64,000 nucleotides of DNA from Bacteroidota bacterium (GCA_947460595.1 CANHGS010000001.1:124001-188000), one strand, 5' to 3'; counted from the stretch's first letter, positions 26,984 to 36,482 are shown. Notes: generated by a model not told the origin, from the sequence alone. Translations and numbers: made by a program.

Positions 26984-28588
26984 TCATTTACGTGTAAAAA
27001 GCTTTTCAGACATTTTTTGGTCATGACCATAAATATCATTTCTGAAATTAAGTGTGCCAGTCTTGTCTACCCATGCCGTAAAATAAACAATGTATACCGG
27101 AACAGATTTTTTAAGTGTCACCCATTTCTCTTTGGCTAAATGCATAGCAGAGTCTATGTTTTGGCTGTTCCAAGTTTTATCATTGCGCAGCAAGTATTCC
27201 GCCATTTTCTTGGGCTCACTGATCCTAATACAACCATGACTCAAGCTCCTACTTGATTGGCTAAACAAGTCTCTATTGGGTGTATCGTGCAAGTAAATAT
27301 CGTAGTTGTTAGGGAATAGAAATTTGACCAGGCCCAAGGAGTTGTGTTCACCTGGTTTTTGACGCACCAAGGGTAATCCATTGCTGCGTCCCGTGATCTC
27401 CATATGATTACGATCTAGGTAATTGCTAGAACGTTCCATGGCTGGAACTATTTCTTTTCTAACAATACTGGTTGGTACATTCCAATAAGGACTAAAGACA
27501 ACATATTTTAATTTGCCATTAAAGATGACGGTACCGTTTGCCGCTTTGCCAACAATCACATTCATATCCATCACATTTTTGCCACTATCATACACGTGCA
27601 ATCGATATTCTGGAATATTCACCAAGATATAATTGCTATCGGTTTGTGGTGGCATCCAACGCAGTCTTTCTAAGTTCACCAAAATCTGTTCAATACGTTT
27701 GGTAATAGGAACATTTAAAGACTGAATCATTTTATATCCAATGCTACCATCTATTGACAAGCCCATTCTTTTTTGATACTGCTTTGCTGCAACAAATAAA
27801 GTACTATCAAAGACCCTACTACTGTCTTTTTGTAAGAGGTCTCCTAATTCAAATAGTTTTTGTTTGATCAACAAAACGGCATCTGAACTGTCTCCTTTTT
27901 TCAATGATTTTTTGAGCATGGGTATACTATCCGGACTACCAGTTTTTAGTAATTCGTAATAGCGTGCCAATTGACTTTGCAATTTTTGAAACTGCGGATT
28001 AAAGGAAGCATAAGAAGCAATATCAGCCGCTTTTGACTTGATAGATGCATCTAATAATGCTGCAAGGTCTAGCTTTCTACGAGGGATAAACCAGCCTAGG
28101 TCTGCAGCGTCTAAATCACTTCCCTTATATACTTTGGCAGCGTATTGGAAAAATTGGCCGGTAAATAATAACTCTGTTTTTAAAATGCTGTCTGCAGACA
28201 TTTTATGCAGGCTATCATTTACGATAGATGCATAAAAACTAGTCAGGCTAGGATTGATTAAACTGCTATCCTGTAAATCAATTACAGCTGTATTCAACAG
28301 GTTTAGAAAATGATTGGCCTGTTCCGTAATCCCCTTGTTGTCAAACCAAGCGTATTGAAAATTACGCACTTTGTAAAAGTCTTGGTATTGCTCTTCAAAG
28401 GGTTGAAGGTCTGGATGTGATTCTAAAAAATGGTTGATGCCTAGACTATCAAAAAATAGGTTATTAAAAGAAGTGGTTTTGGTGATACTGGTATCGCGCA
28501 CCACGGCTCTTTTTTGTTTTTTGAAGTTTTTGCAGGCTGCAAAAAGCATTAGCAGACATACTGCAATGGTTAAGTGCTTGCTTTTCAT
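26984..28588 (-). CDS. L,D-transpeptidase lipoprotein (YcbB-like)
   Basis: L,D-transpeptidases form 3-3 peptidoglycan cross-links or attach proteins to peptidoglycan. The 534-residue protein has a lipoprotein signal (CLLMLFAACKNF, lipid Cys about residue 19), a scaffold domain, a peptidoglycan-binding-like stretch (GDSSDAVLLIKQKLFELGDL ... MGLSIDGSIGYKMIQSLNVP, about residues 230-300), and the YkuD catalytic domain with YILVNIPEYRLHVYDSGK, YWNVPTSIVRKEIVP, IYLHDTPNRDLFSQSSRS and the active-site SHGCIRI. This order matches YcbB/LdtD-type enzymes. It is anchored in the outer or inner membrane facing the periplasm. Followed downstream by the GNAT gene on the same strand. Confidence 0.94.
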   Translation of the reverse strand: MKSKHLTIAVCLLMLFAACKNFKKQKRAVVRDTSITKTTSFNNLFFDSLGINHFLESHPDLQPFEEQYQDFYKVRNFQYAWFDNKGITEQANHFLNLLNTAVIDLQDSSLINPSLTSFYASIVNDSLHKMSADSILKTELLFTGQFFQYAAKVYKGSDLDAADLGWFIPRRKLDLAALLDASIKSKAADIASYASFNPQFQKLQSQLARYYELLKTGSPDSIPMLKKSLKKGDSSDAVLLIKQKLFELGDLLQKDSSRVFDSTLFVAAKQYQKRMGLSIDGSIGYKMIQSLNVPITKRIEQILVNLERLRWMPPQTDSNYILVNIPEYRLHVYDSGKNVMDMNVIVGKAANGTVIFNGKLKYVVFSPYWNVPTSIVRKEIVPAMERSSNYLDRNHMEITGRSNGLPLVRQKPGEHNSLGLVKFLFPNNYDIYLHDTPNRDLFSQSSRSLSHGCIRISEPKKMAEYLLRNDKTWNSQNIDSAMHLAKEKWVTLKKSVPVYIVYFTAWVDKTGTLNFRNDIYGHDQKMSEKLFTRK

Positions 28589-28605
28589 ATTGGTAAGATA
28601 CTGAA

Positions 28606-29322
28606 TTAAGTCAAGGGACTAAAAGGATTGGCTAATAGGGTGATGGCCACAACGCCTGCGGTTTCTGTTCTAAGTCTGGTTTCACCTAAACTCACGGCTA
28701 TAAAATTGTTTTGATGCGCTAGTTCAATTTCCTCTTTGCTAAAATCACCCTCTGGTCCTATTAAAATCAAACTGTTTTGCGCAGTAGGAACCTGTTGTAA
28801 AGGGTTCTTTTGATCATTCTCACAATGTGCTATTAATTTCAAGTCTTGGTCTGCTATTGTTATCAATTTTGTAACAGCTACTGGCTCATGTAGTATGGGT
28901 AACCAACATTGTTGGCTTTGTAACATAGCTGCAATGACAATTTGTTGGTATCTATCAAAACGGAAGCGGTGTTGTTCACTTCTCTTACTGTTCAAAGGAT
29001 AGATTTGGGTGACGCCTATTTCTGTTATTTTTTCCAGCATCCATTCAAAACGGTCGCTGTTTTTGAGTAGGGCAATGCCAATGCTGATATTGCGCTTTGC
29101 TGCTGGAATAGCTTCAGAGGAAACTAGTTGAACCACGGCCGCTTTTCTGTCTTCACTTAAGATGCTGGCCTCAAACTTGAGGCCCTTTCCGTTGGTGATA
29201 AGCAAGCGCCCACCAGTTCTCATGCGCAATACTTGAATGCAGTGACGGCTACTGGCTTCACTCAGTTCAAAGGTACTAGCACCCGCTTTTATATTGGGCT
29301 CATAAAAAAATGGGACACTCAT
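28606..29322 (-). CDS. rsmE: 16S rRNA (uracil1498-N3)-methyltransferase
   Basis: RsmE methylates U1498 of 16S rRNA using SAM. The 238-residue protein has the N-terminal PUA-like part (FELSEASSRHCIQVLRMRTG, residues 18-37) and a SPOUT knot domain with ALLKNSDRFEWMLEKITEIG, LNSKRSEQHRFRFDRYQQI, LIGPEGDFSKEEIELA and the knot SLGETRLRTETAGVVA. Length and motifs are complete. Its ATG overlaps the last base of the dnaB stop, so the two are translationally coupled. 17 bp later begins the L,D-transpeptidase gene. Confidence 0.96.
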   Translation of the reverse strand: MSVPFFYEPNIKAGASTFELSEASSRHCIQVLRMRTGGRLLITNGKGLKFEASILSEDRKAAVVQLVSSEAIPAAKRNISIGIALLKNSDRFEWMLEKITEIGVTQIYPLNSKRSEQHRFRFDRYQQIVIAAMLQSQQCWLPILHEPVAVTKLITIADQDLKLIAHCENDQKNPLQQVPTAQNSLILIGPEGDFSKEEIELAHQNNFIAVSLGETRLRTETAGVVAITLLANPFSPLT

Positions 29323-30890
29323 TAGAAAGGTTGTTCTGTTTCATAACCTTGGTCAAAATCAGCCTCATTCATTTTACTGCCTTTTTGCAAATAGAATTTG
29401 GCACCATCGCCTCCGGCTGCTGGTGGAGCTGCACCCAATGATTTGAAATTGCTACCCGGAGCAGGGAATCCACCACCCCCTTCTTCCCATTCTTCAAAAC
29501 GTTGAATGGCTAAGTTGGCCCGTAGTTTCACGGTTTCCAAAGAACCATTACGGTGTTTGGCAATTCTAATATGGGTCTCTCCATGGGTGGATTCTCCCAT
29601 TTCATTACTCTTTACTTCATAGTATTCTGGACGATAGATAAACATAACCATATCCGCATCTTGCTCAATAGCACCGGATTCACGCAAGTCACTCAACTGA
29701 GGCATTTTGCTTTCTTTTCTGGTTTCCACCGCACGACTCAACTGACTCAGTGCAATAATGGGAACACTTAATTCTTTGGCCAATGCTTTTAAGTTTCTAG
29801 AGATATTACTGATCTCTTGTTCACGGTTACCACCCTTGTCATTGGAGCCACTCATCAACTGCAAATAGTCAATGATAATAATGCCAACTTTGTGTTTGTT
29901 TACCAGCCTTCTGGCTTTGGCACGGAATTCAAAAATGTTCAGTGCGGCAGTATCATCAATAAAGATGGGCGCTACTTCTAATTTCTTGATGCCCTTATTT
30001 AATAATTGTTGGTATTCATGTTCTTCTAGTTTGCCTCGGCTAATTTTTTCCATTAAGATTTCACTTTCTGCACTCAAGATCCTTTGCACCAGCTGCGAGG
30101 CGCTCATCTCCAAAGAGAAGAAGCCAACTGCTACAGGTTTGGTGGGGTGCAAAGCCGCGTTACGAGCTAGGTTTAGGGCAAAAGCAGTTTTACCCACAGA
30201 AGGTCTTGCCGCTAAAATAATTAAATCCGTAGGCTGCCAGCCATAAGTGATGCGGTCCAGCGTGGCAAATCCACTAGGTACCCCTGAAATATCTTCTGTC
30301 TTGGTTCTTAACTCATCAATTCGGTTGATGGTCTTTGCCAACACATTGGTAATTTCTTCAAAATTCTTTTTTAAGTAGTTGTTGGTGATGTTGAACATCT
30401 TGGTTTCACTTTCGTCCAACAAGTCAAATACATCGGTGCTGTCTTCATAAGCATCCCCAATAATTTCACCACTAATTCTAATCAATTCACGCTGAATAAA
30501 TTTTTGTAAAACTATTCTGGCGTGTGCTTCAATATTGGCAGTTGAAACTACCGAGTTGGTCAATTTAGTCACAAAATAAGGGCCACCCACCACGTCTAAT
30601 TGTTCCCGAACTTTTAATTCTTCTACCACGGTTAGAATATCAATGGGCATGCTTTTTTGCTGCAAACCCTGCATGGCCTTGTAAATGCTTTGATGCGCTT
30701 CTACATAAAAACACTCTGGTTTTAGAATTTCAGTAACGGTGTCAAAAGCACTTTTTTCAAGCATAATGGCTCCCAGAACGGCTTCTTCCAATTCCTTGGC
30801 TTGTGGGGGAACCTTACCATAGAGCATGGTGCTCATGTCAACTGAGGTCTTTCTTCTTTTTCGGTCTTTGTTCAAACTGGTAAGGTCCAT
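29322..30890 (-). CDS. dnaB: Replicative DNA helicase
   Basis: DnaB is the hexameric 5'-3' helicase at the replication fork. The 522-residue protein has the N-terminal domain (GKVPPQAKELEEAVLGAIML ... about residues 25-170), a linker helix, and the RecA-like C-terminal domain with Walker A ARPSVGKTAFALN, SLEMSASQLVQRILSAES, Walker B IIIIDYLQLMSG, ALSQLSRAVETR and the DLRESGAIEQDADMVMFIYRPEYY motif. A Gly-rich 70-residue tail follows. No intein is present. It is transcribed away from a 390-bp gap that holds DnaA-box-like repeats, and rsmE overlaps its 3' end by 1 bp. Confidence 0.97.
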   Translation of the reverse strand: MDLTSLNKDRKRRKTSVDMSTMLYGKVPPQAKELEEAVLGAIMLEKSAFDTVTEILKPECFYVEAHQSIYKAMQGLQQKSMPIDILTVVEELKVREQLDVVGGPYFVTKLTNSVVSTANIEAHARIVLQKFIQRELIRISGEIIGDAYEDSTDVFDLLDESETKMFNITNNYLKKNFEEITNVLAKTINRIDELRTKTEDISGVPSGFATLDRITYGWQPTDLIILAARPSVGKTAFALNLARNAALHPTKPVAVGFFSLEMSASQLVQRILSAESEILMEKISRGKLEEHEYQQLLNKGIKKLEVAPIFIDDTAALNIFEFRAKARRLVNKHKVGIIIIDYLQLMSGSNDKGGNREQEISNISRNLKALAKELSVPIIALSQLSRAVETRKESKMPQLSDLRESGAIEQDADMVMFIYRPEYYEVKSNEMGESTHGETHIRIAKHRNGSLETVKLRANLAIQRFEEWEEGGGGFPAPGSNFKSLGAAPPAAGGDGAKFYLQKGSKMNEADFDQGYETEQPF

Positions 30891-31023
30891 TGTTACTTGC
30901 TTTCTATTTGGTAAAATCCTATTTTAAGTTACTAGCCCAGCTAAAAACGCTAAAGTCTTTATTCATGGGGGGAGCGAATATGAGTTAAGAAATCGGGTTG
31001 TAAAAATATTTTTGCTTCAATTT

Positions 31024-31153
31024 TCCTCCACAGGTTATTCCATGTTCATTCACATGAAAACAGGGGCTATTCACACAAATGTCCATTGTTATCCACCAAT
31101 TTCAAAAGTTTTCCTACCTTTTTCTAGAAATATACACAGATCCTTGTGCAGAA
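31024..31153. other. Phased array of DnaA-box-like 9-mers (candidate oriC or DnaA control region)
   Basis: In the 390-bp gene-free gap between divergent dnaB and pheT, several 9-mers lie close to the DnaA box TTATNCACA. Plus strand: 31024 TCCTCCACA (7/9), 31046 TCATTCACA (8/9), 31067 CTATTCACA (8/9), 31089 TTATCCACC (8/9), 31130 ATATACACA (8/9). Minus strand: 31145-31153 TTCTGCACA (8/9). The plus-strand sites are 21-22 bp apart, with one skipped step (41 bp). AT-rich DNA lies on both sides (30998-31024 and 31201-31260). The remaining parts of the gap show no gene; a 61-codon frame at 31012 looks random. Whether this is an origin or a DnaA-controlled promoter is not resolved. Confidence 0.5.
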
Positions 31154-31249
31154 AGATTTTTCTGGTTTTGAACCTTCAAATCCGGAAAATGACTTAACTC
31201 AAATGGTATTCCCCTAGCATTTTTAGGCATTTATCCCGCTTTTATAACC

Positions 31250-31257
31250 TATTTTTG
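31250..31257 (+). promoter_or_regulatory. -7 element for pheT
   Basis: TATTTTTG matches TAnnTTTG, 23 bp before the pheT ATG. No clear TTG -33 element is seen at the usual distance. It lies just beyond the DnaA-box-like array. Confidence 0.45.
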
Positions 31258-31280
31258 ACAACCGAAAATGGATTTGAAAC

Positions 31281-33698
31281 ATGACAATTAGTTACAATTG
31301 GTTGAGTGAATACCTTCCTGAGGTCTTGGATCCTGAAAAATTGTCCAAAATCCTCACTTCTATTGGATTGGAAGTAGAAAGCCTTGAAAAATACGAACTC
31401 ATCAAAGGGGGCTTAGCAGGCTTGGTGATTGGAGAAGTCTTGGATTGCCAACCACATCCCAATGCTGATAAACTAAAACTGACTTCTGTAAATATAGGTG
31501 CTGGCGAACCGCTGCAAGTGGTTTGTGGCGCACCCAATGTAGCTACTGGTCAAAAAGTAGTAGTTGCAACCGTGGGTACTACTATTTATCCTTTGAGTGG
31601 AGAACCCATGACCATGAAATTGGCCAAGATTCGTGGGGTGGAAAGTCAAGGTATGATTTGTGCAGAAGACGAGATTGGATTAGGTGGTAGCCATGATGGC
31701 ATTATCATTCTAGGCCCTGAGACTATTCCAGGAACCCCTGCTGCATCTTATTTTCAACCCTATAGCGATTGGATTTATGAAATTGGGTTAACCCCAAATA
31801 GAATGGATGCCATGAGTCATTTTGGAGTGGCTAGAGATGTTTGTGCTTATTTGACACACCACCAAAAAGACGCTAGGGTAAAAACACCTTTTAGCAATGG
31901 CTTCAAGCATGACAATACCAATTTACCCATTAAAGTAACTGTTGAGAATGGGGCGGATTGTCCTAGGTATGCTGGTATCAGTATTAGCGGGGTTACTGTT
32001 GCTGAATCACCCGAGTGGTTAAAAAACAGGTTACTTTCTATTGGTCTTAGACCTATTAATAATATTGTAGACATCACCAATTTTATCTTGCATGAAACGG
32101 GTCAGCCCCTTCATGCTTTTGATGCTGATACCATTGTTGGCGGAGAAATAATTGTCAAAAACTTGGCTAAGGATACTTTATTTATCACACTAGATGGTAA
32201 AGAAAGAAAACTCAGTGACAAAGACCTGATGATCTGTAATGCTGTTGAAGCCATGTGTATTGCAGGTGTATATGGTGGACAGAAATCTGGGGTTACCACT
32301 AGCACCAAAAATATTTTTTTAGAAAGTGCTTGGTTTCATCCTTCCACAATTCGTAAAACATCGGTGCACCATGGTCTGAGAACAGACGCGGCCACCAGGT
32401 TTGAAAAAGGCGTAGATATTGACAATACCGTGCAAGTGCTCAAAAGGGCTGTATGGATGATCAAGGAATTGGCTGGAGGAGAAATCTCTAGTGAAGTAGT
32501 TGATATTTATCCAGCACCACAACCCAAAACAGAAGTATCGCTCAAGCACCATTATCTCAAGAAATTGAGTGGTAAAAACTATCATGCAGATGCGGTAAAT
32601 AGAATTCTGAGTAGCCTGGGTTTTGAAATTTTAAAAGAAGGCCAGGATGAATTAAGAGTGGCGGTTCCAAGAAGCAAACCAGATATTAGCCTGCCGGCCG
32701 ATATAGTAGAAGAGATTATTAGAATTGACGGCTTAGACAATATTGACATTCCGTTTACCATTACCATTAGTCCCGCAACGGATGCAACTGCTTTCAAAGA
32801 AAATTTAAAAGACAAAATTGCTAATTACCTAGTAGGGCAGGGCTTTGTAGAGATTTTGACCAATAGTATCACCAATAGCAAATATTTTTCAGAAGAGGTA
32901 TTGGCTACTGCGGTTAAAATGATCAACAACTTAAGTGCAGATCTAGACATGCTACGCCCATCTATGTTGGAAACGGGTTTAGAAACCCTGGCCTATAACT
33001 TGAATAGGAGGAATAATAACCTGTTGTTTTTTGAATTAGGTAAGACTTATCAAAGCAGTGCACCAGGAGCTTATTCAGAAGCAGAACATTTGGCATTGTA
33101 CTTTACAGGAGTAGACCAAGATCCGTCCTGGCAAGTAAAAAGCAGGGCGGTTGATATGTACAAAGCCAAGGGTGTGGCCGCAGCCATATTACAACTCTGT
33201 GGATTGAATGCTGCACAGTTTCAAGTACAAGAAGACGCTGTTGGCAAACTCATACTTAAATCAGGTAAAAAAGAAATTGGCGTTGTACTAGAAGTTTCCA
33301 AAAAACAACTGGAAGCTTTTGATATTAAACAACCCGTTTTCTATATTGATATCAACTTTGCTAGGTTATTGGAATTGGCTTCTCAGAAAAAAATTACGTA
33401 TAAAGAAGTGAGCAAATTCCCTGCTATGCAGCGTGACTTGGCCTTGGTGGTAGATAGGAGTTTGAGTTTTGACCTGATTGACCAACAAGTTCGTAAGTCT
33501 AATTTGTCTAAGCTGCAACAAATGCGTTTGTTTGACATTTTTGAAAGCGATAAATTGGGTGTAAACAAGAAATCCATGGCCGTTAGTTTCACTTTTGTGG
33601 ACGAGGAAAAAACCCTAACGGACAAAGAAGTGGACGGTATGGTAGCTAGATTGGTGCAAAATTTTGAAAAAGAACTAGGAGCAGAGATTCGTAAGTAG
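31281..33698 (+). CDS. pheT: Phenylalanyl-tRNA synthetase beta subunit
   Basis: PheT with PheS charges tRNA-Phe. The 805-residue chain is full length: N-terminal MTISYNWLSEYLPE, a tRNA-binding (EMAP/OB) domain at about 40-155 with VLDCQPHPNADKLKLTSVNI and VVCGAPNVATGQKVVVAT, the B3/B4 editing domain (GLTPNRMDAMSHFGVARDV; NNIVDITNFILHETGQPLHAFD), B5, the catalytic-like core and a C-terminal ferredoxin-fold anticodon-binding domain (KFPAMQRDLALVVDRSLSFD). pheS is not adjacent. It is followed 58 bp later by the coiled-coil gene and zapA. Confidence 0.97.
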   Translation: MTISYNWLSEYLPEVLDPEKLSKILTSIGLEVESLEKYELIKGGLAGLVIGEVLDCQPHPNADKLKLTSVNIGAGEPLQVVCGAPNVATGQKVVVATVGTTIYPLSGEPMTMKLAKIRGVESQGMICAEDEIGLGGSHDGIIILGPETIPGTPAASYFQPYSDWIYEIGLTPNRMDAMSHFGVARDVCAYLTHHQKDARVKTPFSNGFKHDNTNLPIKVTVENGADCPRYAGISISGVTVAESPEWLKNRLLSIGLRPINNIVDITNFILHETGQPLHAFDADTIVGGEIIVKNLAKDTLFITLDGKERKLSDKDLMICNAVEAMCIAGVYGGQKSGVTTSTKNIFLESAWFHPSTIRKTSVHHGLRTDAATRFEKGVDIDNTVQVLKRAVWMIKELAGGEISSEVVDIYPAPQPKTEVSLKHHYLKKLSGKNYHADAVNRILSSLGFEILKEGQDELRVAVPRSKPDISLPADIVEEIIRIDGLDNIDIPFTITISPATDATAFKENLKDKIANYLVGQGFVEILTNSITNSKYFSEEVLATAVKMINNLSADLDMLRPSMLETGLETLAYNLNRRNNNLLFFELGKTYQSSAPGAYSEAEHLALYFTGVDQDPSWQVKSRAVDMYKAKGVAAAILQLCGLNAAQFQVQEDAVGKLILKSGKKEIGVVLEVSKKQLEAFDIKQPVFYIDINFARLLELASQKKITYKEVSKFPAMQRDLALVVDRSLSFDLIDQQVRKSNLSKLQQMRLFDIFESDKLGVNKKSMAVSFTFVDEEKTLTDKEVDGMVARLVQNFEKELGAEIRK

Positions 33699-33756
33699 CG
33701 GTTAAAAAATGACCAGCTTTTACATGGGTATGCTGCTTAATGTATAAATTAGATGG

Positions 33757-34044
33757 ATGGAAGACCTTTCCTTACAACTCAAATCAATCCAGGATAAGCT
33801 ACAATTGTTGCTCAGGCAACAATTGTTGTTGCAAAAGGAGAACCAACGCCTTAAAAAGGATTTGGACAAAGCCCTGACAGACAAAGATGGACAGGACTCC
33901 CTCCTGGAAGGATTGAAACAGCAATTGGAAAGCGCTGCTATTGGTGGGGCAAAATGGAGTCCTGCTGACAAACAGCAAATGGAAAAACGGATAGACGTTT
34001 ACTTGAAGGAAATTGAAAAATGCTTGGCATTACTGAACAATTAA
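33757..34044 (+). CDS. Small coiled-coil protein upstream of zapA
   Basis: This 95-residue protein is unrecognised by name. Residues 1-65 form an uninterrupted Leu/Gln/Lys-rich heptad coiled coil (LQLKSIQDKLQLLLRQQLL...), then a GGAKW turn and a C-terminal amphipathic helix with KRIDVYLKEIEKCLALL. There is no signal or membrane segment, so it is cytoplasmic. It starts 58 bp after pheT and ends 4 bp before zapA, so it is very probably cotranslated with ZapA. By position and shape it may act with ZapA at the division ring, as ZapB-like proteins do; this is inference. A perfect 11-bp inverted repeat lies within the first 25 codons. Confidence 0.8.
   Translation: MEDLSLQLKSIQDKLQLLLRQQLLLQKENQRLKKDLDKALTDKDGQDSLLEGLKQQLESAAIGGAKWSPADKQQMEKRIDVYLKEIEKCLALLNN
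33801..33826. repeat. Perfect 11-bp inverted repeat inside the coiled-coil gene
   Basis: ACAATTGTTGC-TCAG-GCAACAATTGT (33801-33811, 33816-33826) lies 45 bp after the start codon and encodes part of the Leu/Gln-rich coiled coil. In mRNA it could form a stable hairpin near the start. Confidence 0.7.
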
Positions 34045-34048
34045 GCAC

Positions 34049-34345
34049 ATGGAAGAACTGATTCCCGTAAATATTGTCATTGCAGATAGAACCTATAGAC
34101 TGAAAATTGAAGTTTCAGACGAGGAAATGGTGCGCAAAACCGCCGGTTTGATCAATGATAAGATCACTGAATTCAAAACCGATTTTGCGGGCAAGGACAT
34201 GCAGGATTATGTTTCTATGGCCCTGCTATGGTTTGCCACAGAACAGTCTCAGTCTGAAAATCTATTGGTTAAATGGAACGATCTGGCCCTGCAATTAGGG
34301 GGATTGGAAAAGCAGTTAGACAAAGCCCTCCAAGAAAATAAGTAA
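34049..34345 (+). CDS. zapA: Cell division protein ZapA
   Basis: ZapA binds FtsZ and cross-links its filaments. The 98-residue product has the ZapA fold order: IPVNIVIADRTYRLKIEVSD at the start (beta hairpin, residues 4-23), a helix EEMVRKTAGLINDKITEFK, the QDYVSMALLWFATEQSQ helix and a C-terminal coiled coil (LALQLGGLEKQLDKALQEN). This is the usual pheT/zapA/rny neighbourhood of Bacteroidota. The start is 4 bp after the coiled-coil gene. Confidence 0.92.
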   Translation: MEELIPVNIVIADRTYRLKIEVSDEEMVRKTAGLINDKITEFKTDFAGKDMQDYVSMALLWFATEQSQSENLLVKWNDLALQLGGLEKQLDKALQENK

Positions 34346-34475
34346 TGCCTTTTAGCTTAGTCATTTCACTTTGATTATTTGACTATCTTCGCCTATTGTC
34401 ATTTGTTCATTATGAAAAAATGAGATGTGACCAGTGAAAAACGATTCTGAACTTTTTTAAAAAATTTCCAAGAAC

Positions 34476-36041
34476 ATGGATCCAATGATTTTATCTATTA
34501 TAATTGGTGCAGTATCACTAATTGTGGGTGTGGTCTCGGGTAAACTTTTGTTTAACCAGAACACCAAAAAACAGGTGGAAGAAGCCGAATTACAGGCCCA
34601 AACCATTTTAAAAGAAGCCGAATTAAGGGCCGAAACCGTTAAAAAAGAAAAGCAACTAGAAGCTAAAGAGCGCTTTGTTCAATTGAAAAGTGAGTATGAG
34701 AAAGAGGTAAATGAACGTAATCGCAAATTGGGTGAAGCTGAAAATCGCATCAAGCAGAAAGAAGTTTCCATTAATCAAAAAGAAGCCAATCTGGATAAGC
34801 AGGGAAAGGACAATGACGTTATCAAAGAAAACCTGAACCGTCAGATTGAAGTAGTGAACCTAAAGCGTACCGAGCTAGAAAAGCACCAAGAAGAGCATAT
34901 TCGCCGACTAGAAAAAATTGCCAACCTGAGTGCTGAAGAAGCCAAGGCTCAATTAATTGAAAGTCTGAAACAGGAAGCACATTCTCAAGCCCTTGGTTTA
35001 CAACAAGAAATTATTGAAGACGCTAAACTTAAAGCCAACAAAGAAGCCCGTAAGATTGTGATTCAGTCTATTCAGCGTACCGCGGCCGAAATTACTATTG
35101 AGAATACCGTTACCGTTTTCAACTTGGAAACAGATGAAATTAAAGGTCAGATTATTGGTAGAGAGGGTAGGAATATCCGCGCCATTGAAGCAGCAACCGG
35201 TGTTGACTTAATTGTAGACGATACGCCCGAAGCCATTATCCTGTCTTCATTTGACCCCTTACGCAGAGAGATTGCTCGTTTGAGCTTGCAACGCTTGGTG
35301 GCCGATGGTAGAATTCACCCTGCTAGAATTGAGGAAGTGGTAGAAAAAACCCGCCGTCAATTAGAAGAGCAAGTGATGGAGATTGGGGAAAGAACCGTGA
35401 TTGAAATGGGTATCCATGGCCTACACAAAGAATTGGTGCGCATAGTTGGTAAAATGCGTTTCCGTTCTTCTTATGGTCAGAACCTGCTCATGCACAGTAG
35501 GGAAACTGCCAATTTATGTGGTATCATGGCTGCTGAACTAGGGATGAACCCCAAATTAGCCAAACGCGCCGGTTTATTGCACGATATTGGTAAGGTTCCA
35601 GATGAAGAAACCGAATTAAGCCACGCATTATTAGGAGCCAAGTTAGCTGAGAAATATGGAGAAAACCCTGCGGTAGTTAATGCCATTGGCGCCCACCATG
35701 ATGAAATGGAAATGCAATACGTGATTTCTCCTATTATCCAAGCCTGTGACGCCATCAGTGGTGCTAGGCCGGGTGCTAGAAGGGAGATCATGCAACAATA
35801 CTTACAGCGGATCAAGGATTTAGAAAATCTAGCCATGGCTTACCAAGGCGTTGAAAAAGCCTATGCCATTCAAGCGGGTAGGGAATTGAGGGTCATTGTG
35901 GAGGCAGAAAAGGTAACCGATGGCGATAGCGATAAGCTAAGCTTTGAAATTGCCCAGAAAATCCAGACAGACATGACTTATCCAGGTCAGATTAAAGTAA
36001 CCGTAATCAGAGAAAAAAGAGCTGTAAACGTAGCTAGATAA
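34476..36041 (+). CDS. rny: Ribonuclease Y
   Basis: RNase Y is a membrane-bound endoribonuclease that initiates mRNA decay. The 521-residue protein shows an N-terminal membrane helix ([21 protein letters not shown], residues 4-24), a long coiled coil (about 30-205), a KH domain with [25 protein letters not shown], and an HD domain with [27 protein letters not shown] and AIGAHHDE. The C-terminal region ends [21 protein letters not shown], as in the family. The 130-bp gap before it contains no clear small RNA. Confidence 0.97.
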   Translation: MDPMILSIIIGAVSLIVGVVSGKLLFNQNTKKQVEEAELQAQTILKEAELRAETVKKEKQLEAKERFVQLKSEYEKEVNERNRKLGEAENRIKQKEVSINQKEANLDKQGKDNDVIKENLNRQIEVVNLKRTELEKHQEEHIRRLEKIANLSAEEAKAQLIESLKQEAHSQALGLQQEIIEDAKLKANKEARKIVIQSIQRTAAEITIENTVTVFNLETDEIKGQIIGREGRNIRAIEAATGVDLIVDDTPEAIILSSFDPLRREIARLSLQRLVADGRIHPARIEEVVEKTRRQLEEQVMEIGERTVIEMGIHGLHKELVRIVGKMRFRSSYGQNLLMHSRETANLCGIMAAELGMNPKLAKRAGLLHDIGKVPDEETELSHALLGAKLAEKYGENPAVVNAIGAHHDEMEMQYVISPIIQACDAISGARPGARREIMQQYLQRIKDLENLAMAYQGVEKAYAIQAGRELRVIVEAEKVTDGDSDKLSFEIAQKIQTDMTYPGQIKVTVIREKRAVNVAR

Positions 36042-36082
36042 AAAATATTCTAATTTTAGTGTAAATTTTATCTTTTATCCCC

Positions 36083-36090
36083 TACCTTTG
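36083..36090 (+). promoter_or_regulatory. -7 element for rplS
   Basis: TACCTTTG (TAnnTTTG) is followed by CCGTCC, 23 bp before the rplS ATG, the form seen at strong Bacteroidota ribosomal promoters. The T-rich stretch ATTTTATCTTTTATCC occupies the -33 region. Confidence 0.6.
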
Positions 36091-36112
36091 CCGTCCGTTA
36101 AAAATTAAAGTT

Positions 36113-36463
36113 ATGAACGCAGCAGTTCAGTTTGTACACGAACAATTGACCGTTAAGAAAGAATACCCTAAGTTTAAGGCAGGTGATAATATCACTGTTA
36201 ACTATAAGATTGTAGAGGGTGGTAAAGAGCGTATCCAGAGCTTCCGTGGCGATGTGATCAAGTTGCAAGGCAATGGTGCCACTGCTTCTTTCACCGTTCG
36301 TAAGATCTCTGACGGAGTAGGCGTAGAGCGTCTGTTCCCGATTTTGTCTCCAAACATCGACAGCATCTTGTTAAACAAAACTGGTAAAGTACGTAGAGCT
36401 AGATTGTATTACTTGCGTGAGCGCAGTGGTAAGAGTGCTCGTATTAAGGAAAAACGTTTCTAA
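36113..36463 (+). CDS. rplS: 50S ribosomal protein L19
   Basis: L19 sits at the subunit interface of the large ribosomal subunit. The 116-residue protein contains FKAGDNITVNYKIVEGGKER, IQSFRGDVIKLQGNG, FTVRKISDGVGVERLFPILS and KVRRARLYYLRERSGKSARI, the entire family signature. It is expressed from its own promoter and closed by a 16-bp-stem terminator. rimM and trmD, its usual partners in other phyla, are absent here, as expected in this phylum. Confidence 0.98.
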   Translation: MNAAVQFVHEQLTVKKEYPKFKAGDNITVNYKIVEGGKERIQSFRGDVIKLQGNGATASFTVRKISDGVGVERLFPILSPNIDSILLNKTGKVRRARLYYLRERSGKSARIKEKRF

Positions 36464-36482
36464 TTTTCTAGTTGAAAATAAG

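Noticed and set aside
31012..31197. 61-codon plus-strand frame in the dnaB-pheT gap
   Set aside because: The composition looks random, it would cross the DnaA-box-like array, and no homologous motif is visible.
34346..34475. Possible 6S-type or other small RNA between zapA and rny
   Set aside because: The gap is only 130 bp, too short for 6S RNA, and no long stem was visible.
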